NCBI GenBank assembly: GCA_038501625.1
Contig: JAZAYU010000265.1
Coordinates: 328,001 to 392,000 of the forward strand
Direction: 5' to 3'
Length of the DNA stretch: 64,000 bases
DNA from: Corbicula japonica
Taxonomy: Eukaryota; Mollusca; Bivalvia; Venerida; Cyrenidae
Shown here: positions 10,681 through 23,269 of the stretch, in pieces
Layout: every line of letters starts with the position of its first letter
Position numbering within the stretch: position 1 is the first letter of the stretch
Program-made: the position numbers and the translations under genes
Notes under the pieces: model-generated
What the model was told of the DNA's origin: nothing
What the model saw: the letters and a program-made list of their open reading frames with translations, nothing else
The model's database searches: none

Positions 10681-13000
10681 ATATCATTACACGCCTTTGG
10701 ATGTTAAATGATCGCTGGTTTTACAATTGATTGAACGGGTGGTGAAACTGCGCGTCACAACTGTGTGAAAGGGAACGCACATGTATTTTTTTCGGCGTAG
10801 CTGTCTAAGCTCACTTTTGACCTAATTTATTAACCAATGAAGTGTTGTAAATAATACTCGTATTATATTATTATGCAGCGGGAAAATTAAATAAACTATT
10901 TCGATTGGTAGCTATTTCCACCAGAGAGGCATCTAGCAGGGTAAAGAGGTATCTAGTGGGTTTTTTAAACAATTAGTTTACACTGTTTGAAACGATTATT
11001 GCTGTGACGTTTAGATCTTTGCTATTCTCTTGTGTTGAAAGATATTGAAATGAGGCACACTACAGTACTCGTCATTGGATAGGATTATTTGTCAACAACA
11101 ATACAGTCACTCTTTGATATGAAAGTGAAAGCAAGTGGAAATGGCCTAAAGAAAACGGCGTTACACTTTCATTGTAAAGCTTAAAATTTAAGTAATAAAA
11201 TCTGCGAGCTTGAATTATTGTAATATTTGTGAGTTTTTAGTTAATGGAAATTTATCCCAGCTCTTTCAGTAATTAAAATGTTTACCCGTCTCGTAAATCG
11301 GGCAGCTGTATATAATATGCTACGCGATATAAACAATGAGTTCGCTATTAAAGTCTTGAAGTCTTCACTAAATATATTTTATTCTTTCAGCAATTGATAT
11401 ATCATCTGATACATTATGTTTTAACTTTTAAGGATAAACACAACCAAGGGCTTTTACAATACGTTTCTTATATAAAACTCATTATGTATCGCGACTGAGG
11501 ATTTTACAATGTGCTTACTTCTCTTTAATCTGGCAACTACGTGTAATATGTTACGCGAGAAAACTTCGAGTCCGCTATAAAAGCAATTGCAATCAAGTCA
11601 TATCTAAGAACATGTTAGCGTAACGGTTTTCAGTAGATGATTTTTTTTATCAGATTGCAATTAAAGCATGCAGCTTTCACAGAGTAGAAAGTTGTGTTAT
11701 ATTCTAGAATTGTTTCATATTCCTATGAAATTCTCTTCAAGTTTAGAAGAAAACACTTATAACTCTTTATTAATGTTTATTGCTCACAATATGTCTTAAG
11801 ATCTTTACTGAATTTCTTATTATCTTGGTAATTAATACACCCTCTACTAACTTGTCTTTTTTATGTTTAAGGTATAAATAAAGCAAAGACCTTGAAATCC
11901 GTTTTTCATATTTATTACATTCACATTTATAAACAAAATCAAAATCTATTTATCTGTTCCTTAATTTGTGTGGGATGTAATTTTACATTCAAATCTAAGT
12001 AATTTTAATAAAAAGTCATTGTAATCATAAATGAAAAAATAACTTTCTGTTCTACAGTTGTTATTGAGATCAAGTATGCCTTACTTTCAGTTTAAAATGT
12101 TTTATTTTAGATAATAAAAGAAAATGAAAATTGAGTTGAGCATTAAAAAAAATTATAATCACGGAGCCAGGTTTAACGAATTAAAAAAAAGTTATTTAAA
12201 CAATAAATTTTCATGTATCTTTGTAAAAAAATAAAAATACTTTTTGGATATTTTGGAGTAGTTTCTGGCACATTAACGCTTTCCCTTTTTTCACTGCAAA
12301 ATATGAAAACATGAAAACGTTCTTGTGATTTGTTATTCGTTTAGTTTCGATGTTGAGAAAGAAGAAACAATGTGTTTTACATGCTTGAAGATATTGGTCA
12401 ATGACTTGTCTGGTTAAATGATTTCTATTTAACAAGGGATTTAACCAATATCGTATAAACTATAATTTGTATTGGAGTTGTCTCCCGTAGACCCTTAAAT
12501 TATAAATGTGCACCCAGTTTCATTCTAACTTTCATAACTACATAATCATTTAATATTGTTTTATACAGTTTTATCTGAACAAAAAAAACAACAACATAAA
12601 TATAATTTATTTTCCTATATATTTAAGCATACATGTATTTGGGTTTTCAGCGCTTGTTTCATCTACCAAAGTCTCATTTGAGTATTCATTTTGTGAGAGT
12701 TTTTTTTTCACGCAAAACCCGGGTTCTCACTTTTAATAATTATTTGTGGCGTCTATTTTTAAACTGATTATTGTACAATCATGCTTTTTTCTCCTCCCTA
12801 CTTTTTGGCTGTGTAAGTGAAGCTGTGTCTGCTGGATATGGCCATTCCTGATAGAAACGTTCCAGTGGGTCTCTTCGTCAAAAGCTAGGATATCCCACCC
12901 GGAGTTCCTAATGCTCTAAACTACAATCGTGGATGGTGGGGCAGGGCGTTAAACTTTGAACTCTACCAAACGCCCTGTGCATTTATTTATTAACTGTATA
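10681..13000. other. AT-rich intergenic DNA without recognised genes
   Basis: Two segments near 11281-11349 and 11519-11590 resemble each other ('aatatgctacgcgat' versus 'aatatgttacgcgag') and may be a diverged duplication of about 240 bp. The rest is AT-rich with no credible coding exon. Confidence 0.5.
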
Positions 13001-13007
13001 TGCATAT

Positions 13008-13075
13008 TGTATATAGAGCGGATATGATTAGCGCGCCTGACTCTTAAGTACTGGTATAAGGTTCGAGTCCGCACT
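13008..13075 (+). repeat. Possible tRNA-derived SINE fragment
   Basis: A B box-like AAGGTTCGAGTCC lies at about 13058 and a weak A box-like 'gattagcgcgcctgac' lies before it. The arms do not pair, so it is not called as a tRNA gene. Confidence 0.35.
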
Positions 13076-13360
13076 TGTCCAGCAAAAGTTTACTAGCAGC
13101 CCTTCGAATGAGACTGAAACAGATTTCCAGTGTAATTGTGTTGTACACATACCACAAACGAACCAGGGTCGATTTTGAAAACAAGAGACAACTGTATTCC
13201 GCACTATTTTCCTAAAACCAGTAGACAGACGACTACAATTTAACGCGCTCAAACGTACAAGCATGCACGCACGCACAAGTTCCCATTGTGAAATGTTTAC
13301 AGGACCGGTTTCCGACCTTCAACTTTAAAGAGCATCATGTCTAACATCAAGTCGTCAGGG

Positions 13361-13635
13361 CTTAAGATCATTTAGTGAGATTGGAGACAAGTCTCTAATC
13401 TCAGGGGCAACTGATTGGTTAAAATGGAGACAAGTCTTCATTGATTTAAAACTTGTCTCAATTTTGAGTTTTAAAATCTTGGACACAGAGCCCGAGACAA
13501 GATCATTAAAATGAAATTGGAGACTTGTCTTGGTACTTAAGCTTTTGACTGGTCCATTTGGAGACTGGTCCCAGTTTATGTCAGTCCGATGCTTAAGACA
13601 CTGTTCTTCAATCTTACTTTCATGATCTTAGGCCT
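13361..13635. repeat. Two diverged copies of hairpin family H
   Basis: Contains 'gagattggagacaagtctc' with 'tctcagg...ctgattggtt', then a second unit with 'ggagactggtcccagttt' and 'atgatctta'. Both match the arm order of the near-perfect copies at 3267 and 44434 but with many changes. Confidence 0.55.
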
Positions 13636-16355
13636 TGATTATCTTCAACCGTATACGTGGGTAACCTTGCACTACAGGTTCCTTTACGTCGTGAGGTAAG
13701 AAGAGTAAAACTGGAGACCTGTCTCCGTTTCAGCTAGAAATGTCTTGGTCTCTAAACTTTTGTAATTGAATATATATTTCCGCGGAAGACCGAATTTTGC
13801 ACTTTCAATTCAAGAAATCGCCGCCATGATGAATTCTTGCAGTAAACGTGGAAGATTTGCCTGGAAAACAATAAATTTTGTATAGCTAGGAAAATGACAA
13901 CTCTCTTGACTTGAAACAAGATGATTCTGTCCCGAAAAGCTCCGAGATCTTTTGCAAAGAGTTGAAACTTAAAATTAATGTTGTTTTGTGGTTCCGCTCG
14001 ACCTTAGTCAGTGAGTATTTGCTTATTATCACCATCTCTAAGTGCATTTTCCAATAAATATACATGGAGGGGTTTAGTTGGCCATTTAAAATGTGTTCAC
14101 GCTTACGAGGCGTCGCTTTTAAAAATGTGTGAATGAAGTGCGGGCTAAGTCCCGCCACCTAGGTATGCATATCTTTGTGTTGACTTTCAGCTTTTGTGCC
14201 AGGTCCTCCATCAGACGCACTTCTCTTTCTTGCTTCTACCTGTAATAAGGGATGCGCAGCGTATTTGCGTCTGTCCGCGAGTCAACAAAAAAAATGAATT
14301 TCGAACATAGGGATCAGGTTTCAGCAAAAAATACCTCTAAATAGTGAAGTTGAAAAATTTGACTTAATACTAATATTACTGAAAGGGTGCTCAGGCGCCA
14401 TTAAACCGGCAAATTGCTTGATCAGATGCTTGAGATTAGAGACTGGTTTTTAATCTCAGCTTTATAATATTCAACAATGATTCTCGGAGTTTAGTGACTA
14501 AATAAACTCTTGAGACTCGGTAACTCAGAGACTCCACCAGCCAACACCCCCTCCCCGTACAAAACAACAAAACATCAGCAACGATACGTGGAAATTAAAG
14601 CATTTTGCTTAGAACACCAACACAAACTTTTGGACGGGTGGTTGAATTCCGTTCTTCAGTTTAATGGTATTCCCGCCAATCTGTCACCGAAATAAACACC
14701 AGTTTCTGTAATTAAATTTATAGACATTTTGACAGGTGCTTCCTGAGAAATCCGGTTCCGACCAGTTATTGGTCTTCTGCTGCAGATTCCACGGATAAGG
14801 AAAGTTTTGGGCAGTGCGAAATTTAAACGGTAGGATTTTTAAGATTTATTTATTAATTGTGAATGACAAATAGTTGCAATTTGTGGAAAATTATTTGGAA
14901 AATGTATAGCTTTGAAAGCTGGCGAGGAGAATTAGCCTTTTAAGCCTTTTATTGGAAAAGACATGTTTTGTCACTATTTTTAGCGACTGATGTAAATGTT
15001 GGTTAAAACTTGTTAAAATGTAAATGTTTCTTCAAATACCAACGGATGTGGATTCATCGTTGTCCTGATAATCAGCCTGACTTGCAAACGGTATTGGGAT
15101 CCCTCGACGACCAAATCAGGGGACCGCGGGTTCGATCTTGTGGCGGTCTGCTGTTGATGTTGTTTTTTTTGTAATAAACAAAAACGTAACATGCGTTATA
15201 GGTAGGTATAATGAGTCTTTTACCTGATTATCAGGTAAACCACCAACTGGATTCCGAAAATAAATGTGCCCTTACTCTAAGAATAGAAGAAAAGTTATTT
15301 CCATGGTTCTTGCGCTCGATGTGCAAAAATGTGTTTAACTTATAATTGTATAAACCTGTTGAGATGAATGTTCAGACTGATATTGGTCGCATTTAATTAA
15401 ACTAGTTTCGACTGGAGATAATAATATTCGGCGGCTTAACGAGTTAAATAATTCTGTTGGCAAAGTAAAAACAACAACAAAACGATGGGAGTGGTCCGGA
15501 AAGGAACAACTCAAACCTACCCAAAGGCAATGGTGGGGTGACTAATGGTTAACAGGTGCATTTCCCATTCTTTACAGTTCCAAAACCATTAAACAACTAA
15601 ACCTGAAGTTGTTTTTTTGGAGGGGGGATTTGTTTAGGGAAGATAGTGAGGTAGTTGGTAACAAAACCTTTAGTATCGACTTGGTCCGCGGTCTTGATGA
15701 GCTATCCCTTAAAACCGATGTTTGATACTATTGGTTAAACATTTCACTGGTAGATTTACTAATTATAAAAAAGACGAGGCGATTAAAATTGAAATTGCGA
15801 CCAGTATATTGCAGAGTACCTATATGTAACATATCGTGAGCTGAGTGCAAACCAGTTGTAATTGTATATGAATAAAGAAAGCAGTTACAACTATTTCGCA
15901 CTCAAACCACGATATATAACATGAGTGGACTCAAAGCAATTAAAACAAGTTTATATGATTCCAAAGAGAACAAAATTATCCGACCTACAGTTGAATACCG
16001 ATTGTTTTTTTTTTACATTACAGGAACGGCACAGCCACGGTCACTCTTCCAGACAGAAGTGATTCGCTAAATTCATATTGATATTTTGACTGGCCGTTCA
16101 ACCAATCAACAATATTCGAGCGATGAGACGAAGAAGGAGGGGGCACTGTGAATTTTAAATTTTGGGTATGTGTTTTTTTTATTTATTCCGATTATACATA
16201 TTAATTCAAATTATGAACAGATTTAAAGTTTTTACTTGGAATACGTTACATAAAAGGTTTAAAATATTGTCTTGGAAATAATTCTTTAATAATTGTTTGA
16301 GATCAAACACAAATTTTCAAGTTTTTACATGTTTGAAATTTTCAATTAGAATGTA
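13636..16355. other. Intergenic DNA, no supported gene
   Basis: Contains a half copy of hairpin family H near 14415-14470 ('gatgcttgagattagagac') and a B box-like 'gcgggttcgatctt' near 15127. Frames at 13886-14158 and 14510-14695 are short, lack recognised domains and are not called. Confidence 0.5.
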
Positions 16356-16535
16356 CAGTTAAACCTGCCTTAGCAGCCACCTGCCAATAGAAACCACCTG
16401 TTTTAAACAGCCAATTTGAATATATCCTACACTGACATGATTTTGCTCTCATTTTAACCTGTATTTAACAGCCACCTGTCTTCAGCAGCCACTTTCTTCA
16501 CTCCCTTTGGTGGCTGCTAAAGACGGGTTTGACTA
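16356..16535. mobile_element. 180-bp MITE, family M1
   Basis: Begins CAGTTAAACCTGCCTTAGCA and ends with its approximate inverse, with TA at both sides (16354-16355, 16536-16537). It shares the GCAGCCAC words and overall layout with the copy at 33239-33416. The final CTG has mutated to CTA. Confidence 0.75.
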
Positions 16536-17302
16536 TACATAAAACAATGTTTAAAAACTGCATTTAAAAGAAAATGAAATATTACATGTATACTTGTATA
16601 TTATTTAAACCTAAAGCTATCAAAAAGAATTTTGATTACTAGAGTTAGTTTAAAAACCAACTCCGTTAATATAACCCATTCCTTATGATAGATTATCATC
16701 ATACGGAATTAAACGCTATTTATCTGCAAACTGAAAAGAAGTTCAAATGTTTTAAATTGGCAGATTTTTGCGGAAGATTTCAAGTGTCAAGAACCAGCAA
16801 CCAGCCAACAACACGAACATACATAACGTGTTTGTGACCAAAGAATGAGGACATTCGTACTTAACTGTGACTTAGTATACATGTGAACATTCATACTTGT
16901 CTGTGACTTCGTATTAGAACATTCATACTTTACAGTGTTGTGTTATTCAGCGGAAGGACTTGCTTCAAGATTGGCAAAACCATAAGAAGTCCTGTAAGTA
17001 CAACCTGTTACATGGGTTATTAAGATATTCTGGCATTAAGCAATCTACACTTGATAACAAGTTAATACATACTTTAAATATTGATAGCACTTCGCTTTCT
17101 TCAATTGCTGAAATTTCAGATTATCTTTTTATCCGACTAAATGACGTTGTAACCTTAAACCACTTTTAAAATTGAATATATCTATTGTATGTCATGCCTC
17201 TAAACTTTCAGATTTTCTCTTTATAACCTTACATACTAGCAGTCTGGCAATACTGCCAATTAGGTAATGACCTACCATTGAATGTTGAAAATGCACTATT
17301 CC
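16536..17302. other. Intergenic DNA before the minisatellite
   Basis: Contains a 43-bp exon-like piece (16951-16993) with AG before it and GTAAGT after it, treated as a finding. Otherwise no supported gene. Confidence 0.4.
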
Positions 17303-20300
17303 TAGCCAGGTAAAGTCATACAGTTGCTAGTCAGGAAAAGTCACACAGTTGCTTGCCAGGAAGTCACACCAATATTGAAACCGGTATTCAGGTAAGGCCA
17401 CACAGTTGCTATTCAGGAAAAGCCACAAAGTTGCTTGTCAGGAAAAGCCACACAGTTGCTAGTCAGGAAAAGCCACACAGTTGCTTGTCAGGAAAAGCCA
17501 CACCGTTGCTATTCAGGAAAAGCCACAAAGTTGCTATTCAGGAAAAGCCACACAGTTGCTTGTCAGGAAAAGCCACACAGTTGCTATTCAGGAAAAGCCA
17601 CAAAGTTGCTAATCAGGAAAAGCCACACAGTTGCTAGTCAGAAAAAGCTACACAGTTGCTAGTCAAAAAAACCACACAGTTGCTATTCAGGCAAAACCAC
17701 AGAGTTGCTAGTCAGGAAAAGTCAAACAGTATCTAATCATTAAAAAGCCACACAGTTGCTACTCAGGAAAAGCCACACAGTCGCTAATCAGGTTAAGGCA
17801 CACAGTTGCTAGTCAGGAAAAGTCACAGAGTTGCTAGTCAGGTAAAGCCAAGCTACACAGTTGCTATTCAGAAAAAGCCACATAGTTGTTAGTCAACAAA
17901 AGCCACACAGTTGCTATTCAGAAAAAGCCACACAGTTGCTTGTCAGGAAAAACGACACAGTTGCTAGTCAGGAAAAGTTACACAGTATCTAGTCAAACAA
18001 AGCCAAACAGTTGCTACTCAGGAAAAGCCACACAGTTGCTAATCAGGTTAAGGCACACAGTTGCTAGTCAGGAAAAGTCACAGAGTTGCTAGTCAGGTAA
18101 AGCCACTCTGTTGTTAGTCAGGAAAAGCTGCACAGTTGCTAGTCAAGAAAAGCCACACAAATGGTAGTCATGAAAAGTCACACGGTTGCTATTCAGTTTA
18201 AGCCACACAATTGCTATTCAGGAAAAGCCACACAGTTGCTATTCAGGTAAAGTAACACAGTTGCTATTCAGGTAAAGCCACAGAGTTGCTAGTCAGTAAA
18301 AGTCACACAGTTGCTATTCAGGCAAAGTCACACAGTTGCTAGTCAGATAAAGTCACACAGTTGCTAGTCAGAAAAAGCCACACAGTTGCTAGTCAGAAAA
18401 AGCCACACAGTTGCTATTCAGGTAAGCCACACAGTTGCTATTCAGGAAAAGGCAACACAATTCCTAGTCAGGTAAAGTCACACAGTTGCTATTCAGGTAA
18501 AACCACACAGTTGCTATTCAGTAAAAAGCTACACAGTTTCTAATCAGGTAAAGTCACACAGTTGCTATTCAGGAAAAGCCGCACAGTTGCTATTCAGGAA
18601 AAGCCACACAGTTGCAATTCAGGAAAAGCCACACAGTTGCAATTCAGGAAAAGCCACACAGTTGCTATTCAGGAAAAGCCACACAGTTGCAATTCAGGAA
18701 AAGCCAAAGAGTTGCTTGTCAGATAAAGCCACACAGTTGTGTATCAGGAAAAGCTGCAGTGTTGCTAGTCAGGAAAAGCCACACGAATGGTAGTCAGTAA
18801 AAGTCACACAGTTGCTACTCAGGAAAAGCCACACAGTTGCTAATCTGGTTAAGGCACACAGTTGCTAGTCAGGAAAAGTCACAGTTGCTAGTCAGGTAAA
18901 GCCACTCTGTTGTTAGTCAGGAAAAGGCACACATATGCTAGTCAGGAAAAGCCACACAAATGGTAGTCATGAAAAGTCACACAGTAAAGTAACACAGTTG
19001 CTATTCAGGCAAAGCCACAGAGTTGCTAGTCAGTAAAAGTCACACAGTTGCTATTCAGGCAAAGTCACACAGTTGCTATTCAGGTAAAGACACACAGTTG
19101 CTAGTCGGGTAAAGTCACACAGTTGCTATACAGAAAAAGAGGCCACTCAGATGCTAGTCAGATAAAATCACACAGTTGCTAGTCAGAAAAAGACACACAG
19201 TTCCTAGTCAGGTAAAAGTCACACAGTTGCTATTCAGGTAAGCCACACAGTTGCTATTCAGGAAAAGGCAACACAGTTCCTAGTCAGGTAAAGTCACACA
19301 GTTGCTATTCAGGTAAAACCACACAGTTGATATTCAGTAAAAAGCTACACAGTTTCTAATCAGGTAAAGTCACACAGTTGCTATTCAGGAAAAGCCGCAC
19401 AGTTGCTATTCAGGAAAAGCCACACAGTTGCAATTCAGGAAAAGCCAAAGAGTTGCTAATCAGGTTAAGGCACACAGTTGCTAGTCAGGAAAAGTCACAG
19501 AGTTGCTATTCAGCTTAAGCCACTCAATTGCTATTCAGGAAAAGCCACACAGTTGCTATTCAGGTAAAGCCACAGAGTTGCCAGTCAGTAAAAGTCACAC
19601 AGTTGCTATTCAGGCAGTCACAGAGTTGCTATTCAGGTAAAGACACACAGTTGCTAGTCAGGTAAAGTCACACAGTTGCTATACAGGAAAAGCCAATCAG
19701 TTGCTAGTCAGATAAAGTCACACAGTTGCTAGTCAGAAAAAGCCACACAGTTGCTAGTCAGAAAAAGCCACACAGTAAAACGCTACACAGTTTCGAATCA
19801 GGTAAAGTCACACAGTTGCTATTCAGGAAAAGCCACACAGTTGCTATTTAGGAAAAGCCACACAGTTGCAATTCAGGAAAAGCCAAAGACTTGCTAGTCA
19901 GATAAAAGCTGCAGTGTTGCTAGTCAGAAAAAGTCACACAAATGGTAGTCAGTAAAAGTCAAACACTTGCTATTCAGGTAAAGTCACACAGTTGCTAGTC
20001 AGGAAAAGTCACACAGTTGCTAGTCAGGAAAAGCGACACAGTTGTTATTCAGGTAAAGCCACACAGTTACTAGTCAAGTAAGGTCACACAGCTGCTATTC
20101 AGGTAAAAAGCCACACAGTTGCTAGTCAGGTAATGTCACACAGTTGCTATTCAGGAAAAGTCACACAGTTGCTAGTCAGGAAAAGCGACACAGTTGTTAT
20201 TCAGGTAAAGCCACACGGTTGCTAGTCAGGTTAAGTCACACAAATGCTATTCAGGTAAAGCCACACAGTTGCTTGTCAGTTTAAGTAACACTGTTACTAG

Positions 20301-21000
20301 TCAGAAAAAGCAACAGAGTTGCTTGTCAGGTAAAGTCACACAGTTGCTATTCAGGTAAATCCACACAGTTGCTATTCAGGTAAAGTCACACAGTTGCTAT
20401 TCAAAAAGCCCATACAGTTGCTATTCAGGAAAAGAACACACAGTTGCTAGTCAGGTTAGGTCACACAGTTGCTATTCAGGTCAAGCCACACAGATGCTCT
20501 TCAGGAAAAGCCACACAGTTGCTAGTCGGGGAAAGCCACACATTTGCTATTTAGGTACAGTCAAACAGTTGCTATTTAGGCAAAGCCACATAGTTACTAT
20601 TTATGAAAAGCCACACAGTTGCTAGACAGTAAAAGTCACACAGCTGCTAGTCAGGTAAAGTCACCCAGTTGCTGTTCAGGTAAAGACACACAGTTAATAG
20701 TCAGGTAAAGTCACACAGTTGCTATTCGGGAAAAGCCACACAGTTGCTAGTCAGGCAAAGTCATACTGTCGCTATTCAGGTAAAGCCACACAGTTGCTTG
20801 TCAGGAAGTCACACTGTTGCTAGTAAGGAAAAGCTACACAAATGCTAGTCAGAAAAAGCCACACAGTTGCTATTCAGGAAAAGCCACACAAATGCTGGAC
20901 AGATAAAGTCATGCAATGGCTATTCAGAAAAGCCACATAGATGCTTGTCAGGAATAGACACACAGTTTCTAGTCTGGAATACCCACTCAAATGCTAGTTA
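17303..21000 (+). repeat. 3.7-kb minisatellite, 25-bp unit
   Basis: About 145 copies of a unit like AAAAGCCACACAGTTGCTAT followed by TCAGG. Variants alternate AGTCAGG/ATTCAGG and GCC/GTC. The array has higher-order structure: the variant 'aaaaagctacacagtttct' recurs at 18522, 19338 and, altered, near 19777. Reading frames across it (period 25 residues) arise from the repeat. It has no spacers and is not CRISPR-like. Confidence 0.95.
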
Positions 21001-21617
21001 AGAACAACAACACAACTGCTAGTTAGGTACAGCAACACACAGTGACTATTCAGGAAAAGGCAACACAGCTTCAGGAAAAAGAAACACAGCTGCTTGTTAG
21101 AAACAGCAACACACAGCTGCTAGTTTGGAACAGCAACACACAGCTGCTAGTTAGGAACAGCAACACACAGCTGCTAGTTAGGAACAGCAACACACAGCTG
21201 CTAGTTAGGAACACCAACACACAGCTGCTAGTTAGGAACAGCAACACAGCTGCTAGTTAGGAACAGCAATACACAGCTGCTAGTAAGGAACAGCAACACA
21301 GCTGCTAGTTAGGATCAGCAACATACAGCTGCTAGTTAGGAACAGCAATACACAGCTGCTAGTAAGGAACAGCAACACAGCTGCTAGTTAGGATCAGCAA
21401 CATGCAGCTGCTAGTTAAGAACAGCAACACACAGCTGCTAGTTAGGAACAGCAATACACAGCTGCTAGTTAGGAACAGCAATACACAGCTGCTAGTTAGG
21501 AACAGCAACACACAGCTGCTAGTTAGGAACCGCAACATACAGCTGCTAGTTAGGAACAGCAATGCAGAGCTGCTAGTTAGGAACAGCAACACACAGCTGC
21601 TAGTTAGGAGCAGCAAT
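21001..21617 (+). repeat. Minisatellite, 27-bp unit related to the 25-bp array
   Basis: About 20 copies of AACAGCAACACACAGCTGCT followed by AGTTAGG. It shares CACAG-TGCTAGT with the 25-bp unit and adjoins it directly, so one array probably gave rise to the other. Because 27 is divisible by three, both strands stay open for 70-85 codons (period 9 residues), which is not evidence of a protein. Confidence 0.95.
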
Positions 21618-22714
21618 CTTTTTTGGGTAGTTTAGCTTTCAATTTTATAAAACATAACATTGTGTACAAGATGTTTGTGTTATGTATGTATCACATCGAG
21701 ATACCATGTAGCTGGAGAACTGGAGTAGTGACTTGGCAAGTGGGTTGGTGGTGGACCTGAGATGAAGAAAAGAGGTAGGAGCTTGAACTAACACTGTTTG
21801 CAGAGTTGAAAAGATTTTGTTTAGTTGGCCTGCATGTAAAGTCTAATATGGTACGCTTGGTACCATGGACTTCCCCCTTGAAGAGTTACACCCACAATAT
21901 TCGAAGTGAACGAATTAAACATCATACAACACCATTCACACAACACACCTTTCTGTTTGTAACTTCTTAACATCTGTATCCGAAGTAATAAATGACCGAT
22001 GTATTCAGGGGCGGGTACAGAGTTGGATCACTGGGGTGCTTAAACTCCCTTTTCGGGCAGCAATATTTAATTTTCCGACCAATTTGTTTTATACTGACTA
22101 GTTTCATATTTTCAACTAATTAATTAAACTATAACGAACTTGCTTTTGATGACATTATATTTATTATATCGGATGCTCTTGGTCTATATTTTATTATTAA
22201 GGTTATGACGTCATTTAATTTATCGTTTGTGCATGTTAGTAATTTTTTTAAATGTCGCTCACAGATTTCAAAGAAATGCTGAAATAATTTTTTCTCAAAA
22301 ATTTTAAATGGGCTTTCATTAAAGAAATCTTGATTATTTTCAACCTTTTATGGACCTTCATGTTTTATTTAGATTATAAACAAGTTTTGACAAATCTATA
22401 AGCGAGTTTATTTGTGAACTTCTTCTGCTAGCAGTTTATGAACGGAGACCGGAGACCAGTATCACGGATCATGAGGCCGACAGTTAAAGCCCATCCTACA
22501 ACTTGCTTTCTCCACGTTGATAGCTTAGTATAAATAAAGATGAACTTCACAAATAAACAGTTCACAAACATATCACAAACATCACACAGTCCATCATCTA
22601 CATGAACATTAAACAACAATTTATATAATTTGTTTGCCAATGGACATTTTGTATGCGAGATATAATTAAGATCGAGTTGCATCGAGATACAGACAGAATT
22701 GACGGTGATATTAA
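21618..22714. other. Intergenic DNA, no supported gene
   Basis: AT-rich. Short frames on the minus strand (22428-22682, 22598-22786) show no domain. No clear repeat structure was seen. Confidence 0.45.
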
Positions 22715-23110
22715 GGGTATTTCGAAAAACATCCGGAAAATTTCAATGCGAGGGGTTCGATAGATTTTTGGATGTGTCTTTTCCACTGCGGTTTACGGTA
22801 TTTTGAATTCCGGAAAAGTCAAAAGCGAAAGTTCGACAGATTTTTTAACCAGTCTTTTCCAGTGCGGTTTACGGTATTTTGAATTCCGGAAAACTCCAAT
22901 GCGACAGTTCGACAGATTTTTTTACCTGTCTTTCCACTGCGGTTTACGGTATTTCGAATTCCTGAAAATCCCAATGCGAGAGGTTCGATAGATCTTTGAA
23001 CGTGTCGTTTTCAGTGTGGTTTTGGTATTTTGAATTCCAAAAACTACCAATGAGAGAGATTCGATGGATTTTCCGACATGTCGATACTAGTGCAGTTTAC
23101 GGCATAATTT
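22715..23110 (+). repeat. Tandem repeat, 75-78 bp unit, about five copies
   Basis: Landmark GCGGTTTACGGTATTTTGAA recurs, sometimes altered, near 22789, 22864, 22939, 23017 and 23092. Each unit also carries 'ttcgacagatttttt' or a variant. Short open frames with a 26-residue period are produced by the repeat. Confidence 0.9.
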
Positions 23111-23269
23111 TAAATTGTGATCGGCCATATGGTAGGATACCCGATTTCTGTTTTGACGGTAATTATACCTGTTATATTATTTTAATCGAATACCACATCA
23201 CTAATATCGTTTCCGAATTCATGGGTTTTGAAAAATACCTGCATATTCAAACTTTCCCTTTTGTTTTAG

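Noticed and set aside
17303..21617. Repeat array that might suggest CRISPR
   Set aside because: Units are contiguous 25-27 bp repeats without unique spacers, in a eukaryotic genome. It is a minisatellite.
21359..21635. 77- and 85-codon frames on both strands
   Set aside because: By-products of a 27-bp repeat, whose length is divisible by three.
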